64,000 bases of DNA. Origin: an uncultured Synechococcus sp. (GTDB taxonomy: Bacteria; Cyanobacteriota; Cyanobacteriia; PCC-6307; Cyanobiaceae). Both the position numbers and the translations under genes were made by a program. The stretch lies in assembly GCA_913057985.1 (NCBI GenBank), contig CAJXPL010000001.1, positions 62,001 through 126,000 on the forward strand, read 5' to 3'. Shown here in pieces: positions 20,929-31,101 of this stretch. How positions within the stretch are numbered: the stretch's first letter is position 1; each line of letters starts with the position of its first letter. The notes beneath the pieces are model-generated. The model made no database searches. It was not told where the DNA came from and was given only the letters and a program-made list of their open reading frames with translations.

Positions 20929-21723
20929 ATGAAAGACGGGCCGTTTGATCGACCAGACAGCCGCTTCAACACGTTGAAAGGCTGGACCTGGATCGGTTGT
21001 TACGGGGGCTATTACCTCCAGAGCGATCTGCTTCACGAGCAAGGGTTCGAGCACGGCTTTTTCACCCGGCTCTGGCACGGCCGTGGACCTGATGAACTGG
21101 CGGGGTACGTCAGCGCCGGCATCAGCGTCCACCGGCCGCAGCAGATTCACAGTGGGATCGTCCTCAACGCCAGCGACGCCCTTCAGGATCCCTGGCCTGA
21201 AGCCGATGGCCTGGTGAGTGATCGCGGAGGCCAGAGCCTCTGGGTGTGCGGCGCTGACTGCACCCCGGTTCTGATCGCGGATCCCGGCACCGGGCATGCC
21301 GCGGCCTGTCATGCCGGTTGGCGTGGGGTGGCGGCTGGAATCCTGATCACGGCCCTGGATCAATTGGTGGAGCGGGGTGCGCGGCGGGAGGATCTGGTCG
21401 TTGCCCTGGGTCCGGCTGTCAGCGGCCCCTGTTACCAGGTGGGCGACGAGGTGGTGGAGGCCGTCAGCGCCGCGGTCCCCAACGAGGCTTCCTTATCCGA
21501 TGCAGGGGCCCTGCTACCGGATGAGCAGCCGGGGCGGCATCGCCTGGACATTCGAACGGCCGCCAGAGTGCAGCTCCAGGGCGCAGGAATCCTCAGCGAA
21601 CGGATCGCCCACTGCCCGCTGTGCACCGTCAGTGAACCCGAGCTGTTCCATTCCTGGCGACGGGATCAGGTGAAAGCCGTTCAGTGGAGCGGAATCGTGG
21701 CGCAAGCCCCCGTCTGCAGCTGA
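20929..21723 (+). CDS. pgeF: Peptidoglycan editing factor PgeF (multicopper laccase-like fold)
   Basis: Family members remove L-serine misincorporated in peptidoglycan stems, and have also been called polyphenol oxidases or purine nucleoside phosphorylases. The 264-residue product has the zinc-binding CGADCTPVLIAD, AACHAGWRGVAAGIL and the Cys of GPAVSGPCYQVGDEV. The C-terminus has IAHCPLCTVSEPELFHSWRRD. Length and motifs are normal. It is 11 bp after the Tab2-like gene, in the same rightward operon, and nearly touches the convergent oxidoreductase. Confidence 0.93.
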   Translation: MKDGPFDRPDSRFNTLKGWTWIGCYGGYYLQSDLLHEQGFEHGFFTRLWHGRGPDELAGYVSAGISVHRPQQIHSGIVLNASDALQDPWPEADGLVSDRGGQSLWVCGADCTPVLIADPGTGHAAACHAGWRGVAAGILITALDQLVERGARREDLVVALGPAVSGPCYQVGDEVVEAVSAAVPNEASLSDAGALLPDEQPGRHRLDIRTAARVQLQGAGILSERIAHCPLCTVSEPELFHSWRRDQVKAVQWSGIVAQAPVCS

Positions 21724-21726
21724 AAC

Positions 21727-23388
21727 TTAAACAGGCTTGGTCCTCAGGATCTGAATGGCCAAGGCTTCAGCAGCTCGAATGCCATCGATTCCGGCCGAGA
21801 GGATGCCGCCGGCATAGCCCGCCCCTTCACCCGCGGGCACCAGCCCCTTCACATTGAGCGATTCCAACGTTTCATCCCTGGGAATCCGCACGGGCGATGA
21901 CGTGCGGGTTTCCACGCCGGTGAGCACCGCATCGGGGTGGTCATACCCCTTCAGCTTGCGGGCAAAGGCCGGCAACGCCTCCCGCAAGGCCTCAACGATG
22001 GCAGCAGGGAGCAGGTCATCCAGATCGGCGGGCTGCACACCCGGCTGATACGACGCGGCGATGCCACCCAGACGTGTGGAGGGACAGGCAGCCAGGAAAT
22101 CCTCCAACCGCTGCGCCGGTGCGGCGTAACTGCTCCCTCCAAGCCTGAAGGCGCGCTCCTCCAGCTCCCGTTGCAGAGCAATCCCCGCCAGCGGATCTCC
22201 GGGGAAGCGTTCAAACGGTGCCAGGTCATCGGCGTCCAGAGCCACAACCAAACCGCTGTTGGCGTTGCGCTCGTTGCGGGAGTGCTGGCTCATGCCATTG
22301 GTCACCACCCGGCCTTCCTCCGAGGTGGCACCCACCACAAATCCTCCGGGACACATGCAGAAGCTGTAGACGCAGCGGCCGTTTTCAGCATGGTGAACCA
22401 GCTTGTACTCGGCGGCCCCGAGACGCGGATGGCCCGCCGCCTCCCCCCAGCGGGCTGCATCGATCAGGTGCTGCGGATGCTCAATCCGCACGCCCACGGA
22501 AAACGGTTTGCGCTGCAGCTGCACCCCGATCTCATCCAGCATTTCAAAGCAGTCCCTCGCCGAATGACCGGGGGCCAGCACCAGATGGCGACAGGACATC
22601 TCCGTCCCATCAGCCAGCACCAATCCATCGAGCTGGTGTGGTTTCTCTCCGGTGCTGGGGCTGAGCCGTAGACGTGTCACTCGGCTGTTGAAGCGCACCT
22701 CACCACCAAGGGCTTCGATCCGAGCCCGCAAGCCGCGCACGACCGTGGCGAGTTTGAAGGTGCCGATATGGGGACGGTGCAGCGTGAGGATCTCCTCGCT
22801 GGCACCACAGGCCACCAGCTCCTCCAGCACCTTGCGGCCGTAGTGCTCGGGATCGCTCACCTGGCTGTAGAGCTTGCCGTCGGAGAAGGTGCCGGCTCCG
22901 CCCTCACCGAATTGGGCATTGGATTCCGGGTTGAAGGGGCTGGTGCCCCGCCAGAAGCCAAAGGTGTCAGCGGTGCGTTGCTTCACGGCCTGACCCCGTT
23001 CCAGCAACAGCGGTCGGAACCCCATCTGTGCCAACAGCAGAGCAGCGAAATAACCGCAGGGGCCTGCCCCCACCACCACAGGCCGATCGGCCGCATCCAA
23101 GGGGAAGCCATCGGGGGCATGACCCACAGACCGGTAGCGGGTGTCTGGAGCCAGACGCACCCGGCCTTTGTTGCCGATGCGCCGTAACAGGGCGGCTTCA
23201 CCCTTCACCTGCACATCCACGCTGTAAATCAGCTGAATCCGGTCGCGACGCCGCGCATCAACACTGCGCTTCACCAGGGTCTGACCCAGAAGACGATCCG
23301 GCGGAATCCTCAAACGCTTGAGCACCGCCTCCTGCAGCGCTTCCTCCCCATGGTCCAGGGGCAGCTTCAGTTCACTCAGGCGCAGCAT
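21727..23388 (-). CDS. FAD-dependent dehydrogenase (COG2509-like)
   Basis: 553 residues. An N-terminal region of about 80 residues resembles the small RNA-binding-like domain common in this family. Next come the dinucleotide-binding VVVGAGPCGYFAALLLAQMG near residue 106, a second FAD contact region, and GLVPAGEGAGYAGGILSAGIDGIRAAEAL at the C-terminus. The CMCPGGFVVGATSEEG segment is characteristic. The substrate is unknown. It lies 23 bp downstream of the interrupted lipoprotein gene, at the 3' end of the leftward ilvB cluster. Confidence 0.88.
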   Translation of the reverse strand: MLRLSELKLPLDHGEEALQEAVLKRLRIPPDRLLGQTLVKRSVDARRRDRIQLIYSVDVQVKGEAALLRRIGNKGRVRLAPDTRYRSVGHAPDGFPLDAADRPVVVGAGPCGYFAALLLAQMGFRPLLLERGQAVKQRTADTFGFWRGTSPFNPESNAQFGEGGAGTFSDGKLYSQVSDPEHYGRKVLEELVACGASEEILTLHRPHIGTFKLATVVRGLRARIEALGGEVRFNSRVTRLRLSPSTGEKPHQLDGLVLADGTEMSCRHLVLAPGHSARDCFEMLDEIGVQLQRKPFSVGVRIEHPQHLIDAARWGEAAGHPRLGAAEYKLVHHAENGRCVYSFCMCPGGFVVGATSEEGRVVTNGMSQHSRNERNANSGLVVALDADDLAPFERFPGDPLAGIALQRELEERAFRLGGSSYAAPAQRLEDFLAACPSTRLGGIAASYQPGVQPADLDDLLPAAIVEALREALPAFARKLKGYDHPDAVLTGVETRTSSPVRIPRDETLESLNVKGLVPAGEGAGYAGGILSAGIDGIRAAEALAIQILRTKPV

Positions 23389-23410
23389 CTCGAGGTCGTG
23401 TCCCCAGACC

Positions 23411-24601
23411 TCATTCGATCAGACCGGCCATGTCCTGGCCCGATGGTGCCAGGCCAGCACGAAAGCGAGAATCACTTGCCACCGCCTTCAGTCGAAGACG
23501 CTCCCCGCGGCGACGCTGATCAAAGGCCTGGCAAATCGGAACAACCTCCTTCTGATCAGGGTCCAACCAACCCATCGCATCGATGCCCCCGTCAGCGGAC
23601 AACGGCAAGGGTGCTGCATCGGCCAAGGCCAACAGCCGAGCTGCATCAAAGCCCGCCCCCGCGAGCAACGATGGAGCCTTGCCGGTGGACTGCTGGAAGT
23701 CCTGTTGAAACTCAGCCTAGGCCGCCCCACGGGCTGGGTGCTGCAACCCAAGCTGTTGCCAGGGCAGCGCGGGCGCGTCCTGCAGGTCTTCCGCCTCGGT
23801 GAGCCAAATCCAGTTCGGCGCCTGCGGTGCACCACCGCCGAAGCGCCCCTGCTGCTGCTCAGCCCGCAGCTCTCGGGAGAGGGGACCGTTCGGAGCATCA
23901 GCCACCACAACGGTGGGCACCCAAGACCAGGCCATGTCGTCCTTGAACCGTTGCAGACGCCCGTTGTTCCTGGGATCCACCCGCTGGATGGGCTGTGCTT
24001 CGTAGCTCTCAACAATGCCGCCAGCGGCCTTGAACAGCTCCACAAAGGCCTTGGAGCTGGTGGACTCAAGGGCAGAAGGGTCTTCGACCACCATCGCCCG
24101 TCCCCAGCCAGCCTCCATCGCCGCCTCCACCATCGCCTTGAGATCCTCCTGGCGGGAAGCAACCAGCGGCCAGAGCCGTTCACGGCCTTCCAGCCCGCGC
24201 AGGGTGTCCAACGACTGTCCACGCTGATAGGGAAGCAGAACGGTGAGATCCCGCTCGTCAGCGAAGGCGGCAAAGGCCCGCAGATCCGCAGACGGGGGAG
24301 CCACCAGCAGCTTGAGCTCCGTCGATGGCATCAGCTGCGGATCGGGAGCATCGCCGGAGTTGGTCCCATGCCAGGCAACTTGCGGGAAGGGCTCTCCACA
24401 GGCCTCCACCGACGCCTGCCCCAGACGAAAGCCCTGGAGGAAGTTGTGCCGCAATTCAGCATCGCGGTGCCCCATCGGCAGCAGCACCGCCAGCCTTGGG
24501 CGGCTGACGCCACTGGCCACGATCGACTGGCAGCCGATGAGCGTGGCTGCAACAACACACCACGACAGCCAAGGCAAACGTCGCCACTCAGGCTTCGACA
24601 T
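23411..24601 (-). pseudogene. Periplasmic substrate-binding-like lipoprotein interrupted by an in-frame TAG
   Basis: From the ATG at 24601 the product starts MSKPEWRRLPWLSW with a signal peptide ending at the lipobox-like TLIGC. A type I periplasmic-binding-protein-like domain follows, with RLAVLLPMG, LKLLVAPPS and RAMVVEDPS. An in-frame TAG at 23717-23719 (codon 295) stops it after QHPARGAA. The same frame then continues for 101 codons to a TGA at 23411, with the expected C-terminal sequence FQQDFQQSTGKAPSLLAGAGFDAARLLALA. This matches the Y-x-x-x-G-x-x-P...GYDA-x-LL region of LivJ-like folds. A C-to-T change of CAG would create this stop. Nonsense mutation, readthrough or sequencing error are all possible. 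Confidence 0.75.
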
Positions 24602-24634
24602 GGGATCGGAGGGAAGCAACCCGATCCCCGCAAA

Positions 24635-24871
24635 TTAGGGAGAGGAGTCGGACTCATCCGGTTTTGTCACAGAGGATTCAGGCCCACCGTCTGAGCCGCC
24701 ACCCAACTGGGACAACCAACCTGCCAAAAGCAAGCCAGCACCGATGCCGATGGCCAGGGTGCGGTTTTCAGCTGCGGCGCCCTGCCCCCAGGCCGCTGTG
24801 GCCAGAAAGGCACCCCCCAGCAGCAGACAGGGCACCAAGACAATGCCCCGGGCAATGCGGTTATCAGCCAT
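24635..24871 (-). CDS. Small two-helix membrane protein, conserved hypothetical
   Basis: 78 residues from the ATG at 24871 ([17 protein letters not shown]). Two hydrophobic segments span about 9-28 and 38-55; the C-terminal 20 residues are Gly/Ser/Asp-rich and hydrophilic. The start overlaps the stop of the preceding gene by 8 bases, so it is translationally coupled. No family is recognised. Confidence 0.68.
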   Translation of the reverse strand: MADNRIARGIVLVPCLLLGGAFLATAAWGQGAAAENRTLAIGIGAGLLLAGWLSQLGGGSDGGPESSVTKPDESDSSP

Positions 24872-25211
24872 CGCCCCCACAGCTGTTGCTAGCCAAACCA
24901 GCGGCAATCAACCCGGTGCTCAGGTCACGCTCAGCACCGATCGGTGTCACCCGGGCCATCAGCTGCCCCTCGCTGGAGCCAACCGGCCGCAGATTGACCT
25001 TGCGACGGCGCGGCAGTTCCTGACGCAGCCATGCGGTGGCCTCGGCCTCCTGGCTTGCATCAACGGCTGAACAGGCCAGGGCAACGGTGTAGGTGCGGTT
25101 GTGGTCTCCCACCTGCAGCAGGGAACTGCTGCGCACCTGAAGCACCTCTGCAGCCTGCACCGGTACGGCCCAAAGCAGCAGCAGAACGCCGATTAAGACA
25201 AGACGAATCAA
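24864..25211 (-). CDS. Small secreted protein, possibly thermonuclease-fold
   Basis: 115 residues with a clear signal peptide ([20 protein letters not shown], cleavage after AQA-like site near residue 20). The mature part, with [27 protein letters not shown] and [17 protein letters not shown], follows the general pattern of small SNase/TNase-like domains. The catalytic Arg/Asp/Glu set is not convincing, so nuclease activity is doubtful. Its start overlaps the ilvB stop by 4 bases, making it part of the leftward ilvB cluster. Confidence 0.7.
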   Translation of the reverse strand: MIRLVLIGVLLLLWAVPVQAAEVLQVRSSSLLQVGDHNRTYTVALACSAVDASQEAEATAWLRQELPRRRKVNLRPVGSSEGQLMARVTPIGAERDLSTGLIAAGLASNSCGGDG

Positions 25212-26995
25212 GAGGTCGGGGCGTTGAGAACCGGCATGGGAGCCGGAAGGCCCACCATTTCAGCATTGCTTTTGCCCGGGGGAACCATCGGATAGCAGTT
25301 CTCACCACGACGCACGTGGATGTCGATCAACATCGGGCCAGGGGCCTTGAGCGCCGCCTCGAGATCACGCTTCAACGAGTCCCGCTCGCGGATGTGCACG
25401 CCGTCCACACCGAAGGAGCGGGCGAGAGCCACGAAGTCCGGCATGCCATTGAGCATGTCGGAGGCGGAATAACGCTCCTCGTAGAAGCTCTCCTGCCACT
25501 GACGCACCATGCCCTGCCAGTGGTTGTTGACGATCACCACCTTCACCGGAAGGCCATAGGCCGCCAGGGTTCCCAACTCCTGAATGTTCATCAGGATGCT
25601 GGCGTCACCCGCGATGCACACCACCTGACGATCGGGGCACGCCACCTGGGCGCCCATGGCGGCCGGCATGCCGAAGCCCATGGTGCCAAGACCGGCACTG
25701 CTGATCCAGCTCCGGGGCCCATTGCGCAGGTACTGGGCCGCCCACATCTGGTGCTGACCCACGTCCGTGGTGACGATGGCATTCGGTGCCAGCTCGCGAA
25801 CGGCGAGCAGCACCTCCTGGGGGAAGAGGGGGCCTTCGGTGGGAGGCACGGTGAGGGGATAGATCTCTTTCCACTCGGCTATGCGCGCCAACCAAGGAGA
25901 AGTGCGGGGTTGCACCTGCTGCTGCAGGCTCAGCTCCACCAAGCGCGCCACGCTCAGGCCCAGATCACCCAGCACCGCCACATCGGGGCGACGGGTCTTG
26001 CCGATTTCGGCCGGGTCAATCTCAAAGTGGATCACCCGGGCCCGGGGGGCGAAGGTGTCGAGCTTTCCGGTCACCCGATCGTCAAAACGGGCGCCAACAG
26101 CGATCAGCAGATCGCATTCGGTGACGGCGAAGTTGGCATAGGCCGTGCCGTGCATGCCGAGCATGCCCACCGAGAGAGGGTCGTTTTCATCGAAGGCACC
26201 CTTCCCCATCAAGGTGGTGGTGACAGGAATCTGATAGCGCTCAGCGATCACCCGCAGGCTGTCGTGAGCACCGGCTGAGATCGCACCACCGCCCACATAG
26301 AGCAGCGGACGCTCCGCCTCGGCGATCAGCTGAAGCGCCGACAGGATCGGTTCATCCCGGGGGGGCTGAGGCTTGCGGAAGCCTTTGGGAACAATCGAGC
26401 CGGGCTCAACCGGCACGTAATCGAACATCTCCTGGCCAACATCCTTCGGGATGTCGATCAGCACGGGGCCCGGACGACCACTGGCTGCAATCAGGAAGGC
26501 CTGAGCAACGATGGAGGCGAGGTCAGCCGGATCGCGCACCACCCAGGAATGTTTCACGATCGGCAGGGTGATGCCGAAGATGTCGGTCTCCTGGAAGGCA
26601 TCGGTGCCAATCGCCGGACGCGGCACCTGACCGGTGATCACCACCATGGGCACCGAATCCATCTGGGCGGTCGCGATGCCGGTCACCAGGTTGGTGGCAC
26701 CCGGCCCCGACGTGCCGAAACAAACGCCCACCTTGCCGGTGGCACGCGCATAGGCATCGGCCGCGTGGGCGCCGGCCTGCTCATGCCGCACCAGGATGTG
26801 CTTCACCCAGCCCTCGCTCTCGGCGATGTGGAGTGCGTCGTAGATCGGGAGAATCGCGCCGCCGGGGTAGCCGAAAATCGTGTCGACGCCATGGCGCCGC
26901 AACGCATCCATCAGTGCTGTCGCCCCAGACATTCTCTGGCCACCGTGACCGGCCTGCTGCCCAGTGACGGCCGAAGACGCTGAGGTGAGAGTCAC
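25208..26995 (-). CDS. ilvB: Acetolactate synthase large (catalytic) subunit
   Basis: Condenses pyruvate units in valine, leucine and isoleucine synthesis using ThDP, Mg2+ and FAD. The 595-residue product has [20 protein letters not shown] at the N-terminus, with the catalytic-Glu neighbourhood in [19 protein letters not shown]. The ThDP motif [15 protein letters not shown]...VNNHWQGMV is in the C-terminal domain. A start at the internal Met ([15 protein letters not shown]) would be 21 residues shorter. The regulatory subunit gene ilvH is not adjacent. Confidence 0.97.
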   Translation of the reverse strand: MTLTSASSAVTGQQAGHGGQRMSGATALMDALRRHGVDTIFGYPGGAILPIYDALHIAESEGWVKHILVRHEQAGAHAADAYARATGKVGVCFGTSGPGATNLVTGIATAQMDSVPMVVITGQVPRPAIGTDAFQETDIFGITLPIVKHSWVVRDPADLASIVAQAFLIAASGRPGPVLIDIPKDVGQEMFDYVPVEPGSIVPKGFRKPQPPRDEPILSALQLIAEAERPLLYVGGGAISAGAHDSLRVIAERYQIPVTTTLMGKGAFDENDPLSVGMLGMHGTAYANFAVTECDLLIAVGARFDDRVTGKLDTFAPRARVIHFEIDPAEIGKTRRPDVAVLGDLGLSVARLVELSLQQQVQPRTSPWLARIAEWKEIYPLTVPPTEGPLFPQEVLLAVRELAPNAIVTTDVGQHQMWAAQYLRNGPRSWISSAGLGTMGFGMPAAMGAQVACPDRQVVCIAGDASILMNIQELGTLAAYGLPVKVVIVNNHWQGMVRQWQESFYEERYSASDMLNGMPDFVALARSFGVDGVHIRERDSLKRDLEAALKAPGPMLIDIHVRRGENCYPMVPPGKSNAEMVGLPAPMPVLNAPTS

Positions 26996-27004
26996 AGAAG
27001 CGAC

Positions 27005-27017
27005 GGGTCAATGACCC
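27005..27017. repeat. 13-bp perfect dyad upstream of ilvB
   Basis: GGGTCA-A-TGACCC lies 9 bp upstream of the ilvB start in the 56-bp hemH-ilvB gap. It could be an operator or a very short RNA stem; nothing else supports either. Confidence 0.35.
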
Positions 27018-27051
27018 TCAAGGTTAAGGGCCCGCAGCTCCCCTGGCTTGG

Positions 27052-28227
27052 TCAGAGCAGGCCGAGGGCATGCAGCGGCCCTTGACCACTGATCAGCTCG
27101 AGCAAAAAGGCTGAAAAACCAACCATGGCCAGACGGCCGTTCCAGACCTCGGAACTGTTGTTCCAGCCCCATTCCCACTTCTCCTGGGGATAGAGCTTCA
27201 CCTTGTTGGGCAGCTCCGCCGCCGCATCAAGGCTCACCTCAGGGCCCTGCAAGCTGGTGGCCACGAGATCCGCCAATCCCTCGATGAAGGGGGCATAGGT
27301 GTCGAGAGCGCGCACCCGACGGAAATTCACCACACCGGCTTCGGTGGCCAACTCCCGGTATTCGATGTCGATTTCCTCAAGCGTCTCGATGTGTTCGCTG
27401 ACGAAGCTGATCGGCACCACCACCAGATCGTTGGTCTTGGCTTGCCCCAATTCCTCAAGGGCCTCCTCGGTGTAAGGCTTGAGCCACTCCACCGGACCTA
27501 CACGGCTTTGGTAAGCCAGGGTGAAGGGGTTCTCGTGGCCCATCTGAACGGCCAACTCCTTCATGATCAAACCGGTGCAGGTTTCGATCTCTTTTTGATA
27601 GGGGTCGCCCGCCTCTTCGACGTAGCTCTTCGGCACACCGTGGGCACTGAAGAAGACATGGGCCTTCGTGGGGTCGTCGCTGTTGCGGACCTCTGCCGCG
27701 ATCAGCTCGGCCATGGCCTTCACATAGCCAGGGTGATCAAACCAGCTGCGGATGCAGCGAATCGGCAACTTCTCAAAGGCCGGATCTGCCTGACGCAGGC
27801 GCTGCAGCTCACGGAAACTGGATCCACTGGTGCTGATCGAGAAATGGGGGTAGAGGGGGAGCACCACCACCTCATCCATGCCATCGGCCTTGATGTCCGC
27901 CACAGCGGATTCGGTGAACGGATGCCAGTAGCGCATGGCCACGTAGCTGGTGGCATCGACGCCGCGCTGACGCAGCAAGCTCTGGAGTTCACGGGCCTGC
28001 TGCTCGGTGATGCGCCGCAGCGGTGATCCGCCACCGATGGAGCGATAGGCCTCCTGCGACTTGCCACTGCGCAGGGTGCTGATCAACCAAGCCAGCGGCT
28101 TCTGCAGCGCCGGACTGGGAAGCCGAATGATCTCCGGATCGGCGAACAGGTTGTAAAGAAACGGGCCAACGTCCTGGATCCGCTCCGGGCCACCCAGGTT
28201 CAGCAGGACGACACCGACGCGAGACAT
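27052..28227 (-). CDS. hemH: Ferrochelatase with C-terminal chlorophyll-binding-like helix
   Basis: Inserts Fe2+ into protoporphyrin IX, the last step of haem synthesis. The 391-residue product has [16 protein letters not shown] at the N-terminus, the metal-site [20 protein letters not shown] with the conserved His, and [17 protein letters not shown]. After a linker, the last 43 residues ([23 protein letters not shown] and on) form a light-harvesting-like CAB/Hlip helix with the E-x-x-N-G-R motif that binds chlorophyll. This extension is normal in cyanobacteria and plastid type II enzymes. Confidence 0.97.
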   Translation of the reverse strand: MSRVGVVLLNLGGPERIQDVGPFLYNLFADPEIIRLPSPALQKPLAWLISTLRSGKSQEAYRSIGGGSPLRRITEQQARELQSLLRQRGVDATSYVAMRYWHPFTESAVADIKADGMDEVVVLPLYPHFSISTSGSSFRELQRLRQADPAFEKLPIRCIRSWFDHPGYVKAMAELIAAEVRNSDDPTKAHVFFSAHGVPKSYVEEAGDPYQKEIETCTGLIMKELAVQMGHENPFTLAYQSRVGPVEWLKPYTEEALEELGQAKTNDLVVVPISFVSEHIETLEEIDIEYRELATEAGVVNFRRVRALDTYAPFIEGLADLVATSLQGPEVSLDAAAELPNKVKLYPQEKWEWGWNNSSEVWNGRLAMVGFSAFLLELISGQGPLHALGLL

Positions 28228-28299
28228 ACCGATCAGAACGGTTTTCGGGGGTTGAGCGTAGCCGCCACGGACGCGATCCTTGGTTCCAACGACACATTT

Positions 28300-29454
28300 A
28301 TGGAGCTCAAAAGTGCGCTGGAGTCCGCCAATGCGCAGCTGGCGGCACAGGGGTCAGGCCTGCGCATCGAACAGCGAGGTCGGCGGCTGAACCTGCGCGG
28401 GTCTCTGCCGTTGCGCGGGGATCCGAGCCGGAAGGGCCTGCAACGGATCAGCCTGGGGCTGATGGCCGATGCAGCAGGACTGAATCAGGCCCTCAGCACC
28501 GCTGCCTTGGTGCAGTTGCAACTGGAGCAGCGCAGTTTTGATTGGATGCTCTGGTCGGCCTCCTCCTCTGCCGCCACGGCCAGAGGGCGTTCGATCGGGA
28601 TCCAGGCCGCCATCGAGGGCTTCGAAGCAGCCTTTTTTGCCGACCCGCGCCGACGCCGGTCTCCGGCGAGCAGTCGCACCACCTGGACCAGTGCCTATTT
28701 GCCCTACCTCCGGCGACTGGCGCGTCAGTGCGGTGATCAGCCGCTGGAGCCAGCGCTGCTGATGCAGACGCTGACCAGTTACGACGACGGCAGCCGCAGC
28801 CGGCAGCAATGCGCCACAGCCCTGGCCGCCCTGGCCCGGCACCTGGAGCTGCCCTTACCGGAGGACTGGCGCCAGGAGGCCGGCGGCTATGGCCTGCACC
28901 GGGCCCGGTTCCGCCAGCTGCCCACCGATCCGCAGATCCTCGAGGCCGCAGGCCGCATCCCCAACCCACAGTGGCGCTTGGCCTTTGCCCTGATGGCCAC
29001 CTACGGCCTGCGCAACCACGAGGTGTTCTTCTGCGATTGCTCCTCCCTGGCAGCGGGCGGAGATCAGGTGTTGCGAGTGCTGCCCACCACCAAAACCGGT
29101 GAGCACCAAAGCTGGCCGTTCCACCCCGACTGGGTCGAGCACTTCGGGTTGCAGGAGCTGGCGGAGAATCCGGCCGCTCTGCCAGCCATCCAGACCGATC
29201 TGCGGCGGACCACCCTGCAGCAGGTGGGACGACGCGTAAGTGAGCAGTTCCGCCGCTACGACCTGCCGATCACCCCCTACGACCTGCGCCACGCCTGGGC
29301 GGTGCGCACCATTCATGTCGGCCTGCCGGACACCGTCGCCGCCAGGATGATGGGCCACTCGGTGACGATCCACACCCGCACCTATCACCACTGGATCACC
29401 CGGCGTGATCAGCAGCAGGCGGTGGATGCAGCCCTGGCCCGGCAACCGGCCTGA
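28300..29454 (+). CDS. Tyrosine recombinase/phage-integrase family protein
   Basis: A site-specific recombinase of 384 residues from the ATG at 28300; an earlier GTG-type start at 28252 is possible. The catalytic set is present: Arg238 in TYGLRNHE, Lys265 in TTKTGEH, box [10 protein letters not shown] with Arg330, His353 in MMGHS and the nucleophile Tyr362 in HTRTYHHW. Box II has Tyr327 where many relatives have His, a common variant. An N-terminal core-binding domain covers about 100-200. There is no phage gene, tRNA or att-like repeat nearby, and neighbours are core genes, so it appears to be a resident rather than mobile gene. Confidence 0.88.
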   Translation: MELKSALESANAQLAAQGSGLRIEQRGRRLNLRGSLPLRGDPSRKGLQRISLGLMADAAGLNQALSTAALVQLQLEQRSFDWMLWSASSSAATARGRSIGIQAAIEGFEAAFFADPRRRRSPASSRTTWTSAYLPYLRRLARQCGDQPLEPALLMQTLTSYDDGSRSRQQCATALAALARHLELPLPEDWRQEAGGYGLHRARFRQLPTDPQILEAAGRIPNPQWRLAFALMATYGLRNHEVFFCDCSSLAAGGDQVLRVLPTTKTGEHQSWPFHPDWVEHFGLQELAENPAALPAIQTDLRRTTLQQVGRRVSEQFRRYDLPITPYDLRHAWAVRTIHVGLPDTVAARMMGHSVTIHTRTYHHWITRRDQQQAVDAALARQPA

Positions 29455-29486
29455 CAACACCCTGTCTGCTTTTTTTCACATCAACG

Positions 29487-30119
29487 ATGACCTCATTTCT
29501 GAGGCCGCTGGCCTACCGCTACCGCTGGATTTACGACACAGTCACAGCGGTGTCGTCGCTGAGTGTTGGCGGGGTAAAGCGCCTGCGGGGCCTCGGGCTC
29601 GAGGCGGTGCAGCCCCATCTCAAGCCCGGCGCATCGGTGCTGGATCTCTGCTGCGGCAGTGGCGAAGCAGCGGCCCCTTGGTTGGCGGCGGGCTATGCCG
29701 TGACGGGGCTCGATGTCTCCCCCCGCGCCTTGGATTTGGCCGCCCAACGCCACCCAAACCTGAAGCGGGTGGAAGGGCTGGCCGAAGATCCGCCCCTGGC
29801 CGATGCCAGCTTCAGCGCCATCCAGCTGAGCGTGGCCCTGCACGAATTCCCCCGCAGCGATCGGAAACGGGTGCTGCGCAGTGCCCTGCGGCTGCTAGAA
29901 CCGGGCGGCTGGTTGGTGCTTGTGGATCTGCATCCAGCCGGGCCTTTGCTGAGGCTCCCCCAGCAACTGTTTTGTGCCCTGTTTGAAACCGACACCGCCA
30001 CCGCCATGCTGGAGGACGACCTCCCCACCGAGCTGGAGCAACTCGGGTTCAGCAGCGTGAGCCAGGAGCTGCTGGCGGGTCGGGCCCTGCAACGCATCAC
30101 CGCCACTCGGCCTCGATAG
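29487..30119 (+). CDS. Class I SAM-dependent methyltransferase
   Basis: 210 residues. SAM-binding motif I is VLDLCCGSGEAAAPWLAAG, followed by VTGLDVSPRALDLAAQR and the motif IV-V region FSAIQLSVALHEFPRSDRKRVLR. The best general match is a UbiE/COQ5-like or other small-molecule methyltransferase; the substrate cannot be told. It stands between the recombinase and cobO on the same strand, 20 bp before cobO, so involvement in tetrapyrrole or quinone metabolism is only a guess. Confidence 0.88.
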   Translation: MTSFLRPLAYRYRWIYDTVTAVSSLSVGGVKRLRGLGLEAVQPHLKPGASVLDLCCGSGEAAAPWLAAGYAVTGLDVSPRALDLAAQRHPNLKRVEGLAEDPPLADASFSAIQLSVALHEFPRSDRKRVLRSALRLLEPGGWLVLVDLHPAGPLLRLPQQLFCALFETDTATAMLEDDLPTELEQLGFSSVSQELLAGRALQRITATRPR

Positions 30120-30139
30120 AACCATCACCCCCTCACCCC

Positions 30140-30805
30140 ATGAGCACGAACGACCTCGATCAATCCGCCGCGGAACTGGGCATGGGGGGCAAGCTCGCTC
30201 CAGAAACCGACGATGCCGGTTACCGCAAACGGATGGAGCGGCGCCAGCAGGTGCAGAAGCAAAGGGTGGAGGAACGAAGTAAGGAGAAGGGGCTGGTGCT
30301 GGTGTTCACCGGCCAGGGCAAGGGAAAAACCACCGCCGGGCTTGGGCTGGTGCTGCGCACCCTTGGCCATGGCGAGCGGGTGGCGACTGTTCAGTTCATC
30401 AAGGGGGGCTGGGAGCCCGGCGAAGCACGGGCACTGCAAGCCTTCGGTGATCAGGTGAGTTGGCATGCCCTGGGGGAAGGCTTCACATGGGAAACCCAGA
30501 ACCGAGAGCGGGATCAGCAACTGGTGGAGGCGGCCTGGCAGACGGCCCTGGGCTATCTGCGCGATGCCAGCGTGAAATTGGTGCTGCTGGACGAACTGAA
30601 CGTGGCCTTGAAACTGGGCTACATCGAGGCCCATACGGTGATCGCCGGATTGAACGAGCGACCGGAGCTCACCCACGTTGCGGTCACCGGCAGGGGGGCA
30701 CCAGCCGAGCTTGTGGAGCGAGCCGATCTGGTGACGGAGATGACCCTGGTGCACCACCCCTTCCGCGAACAGGGGGTGAAGGCCCAGGCGGGCATCGAGT
30801 TTTAA
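30140..30805 (+). CDS. cobO: Cob(I)yrinic acid a,c-diamide adenosyltransferase
   Basis: Adds the upper adenosyl ligand in cobalamin synthesis and salvage. The 221-residue BtuR/CobO-type protein has the P-loop GQGKGKTT (residues 58-65), QFIKGGWEPGEARAL, VLLDELNVALKLGYI and VAVTGRGAPAELVERADLVTEM near the end. The 50-residue charged N-terminus is variable. Marine Synechococcus make pseudocobalamin, so this enzyme probably serves that product. Confidence 0.96.
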   Translation: MSTNDLDQSAAELGMGGKLAPETDDAGYRKRMERRQQVQKQRVEERSKEKGLVLVFTGQGKGKTTAGLGLVLRTLGHGERVATVQFIKGGWEPGEARALQAFGDQVSWHALGEGFTWETQNRERDQQLVEAAWQTALGYLRDASVKLVLLDELNVALKLGYIEAHTVIAGLNERPELTHVAVTGRGAPAELVERADLVTEMTLVHHPFREQGVKAQAGIEF

Positions 30806-30823
30806 GGGTTGAACCAGTCGGTC

Positions 30824-31018
30824 TCAGGCCGCTTCAGCCGCCTCGAGATCATCCTGAAGATGACGGGTGGCCGCGGTGAGCACCGAAAGCCCACTCACCA
30901 ACAGAGCGCGATGCACCACCGGTTCACGCCAGCAGTCGGGATCCTGACTGGCCCGTTCCAAGGCTGAAAGCGTGAGACGGGCCATCACACCGCTTTGGGT
31001 GGCATCGGTCTCTGGCAT
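30824..31018 (-). CDS. Small conserved hypothetical protein
   Basis: 64 residues (MPETDATQSGVMARLTLSA...), all helical, with no cysteine cluster or membrane helix. It converges on cobO with an 18-bp gap and is divergent from pyrH. Nothing in sequence or context shows its job. Confidence 0.6.
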   Translation of the reverse strand: MPETDATQSGVMARLTLSALERASQDPDCWREPVVHRALLVSGLSVLTAATRHLQDDLEAAEAA

Positions 31019-31101
31019 CAAACAGCCGCGGTTTCCCCATCCAAGCGGCGATCAGAGGCTTGTGCCAGTGCTTGCTACTGTCGAAAGGATCTGGACCGTA
31101 G

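Noticed and set aside
28228-28299. Attachment site for the tyrosine recombinase
   Set aside because: No repeat pair or tRNA 3' end is visible near the gene on either side.
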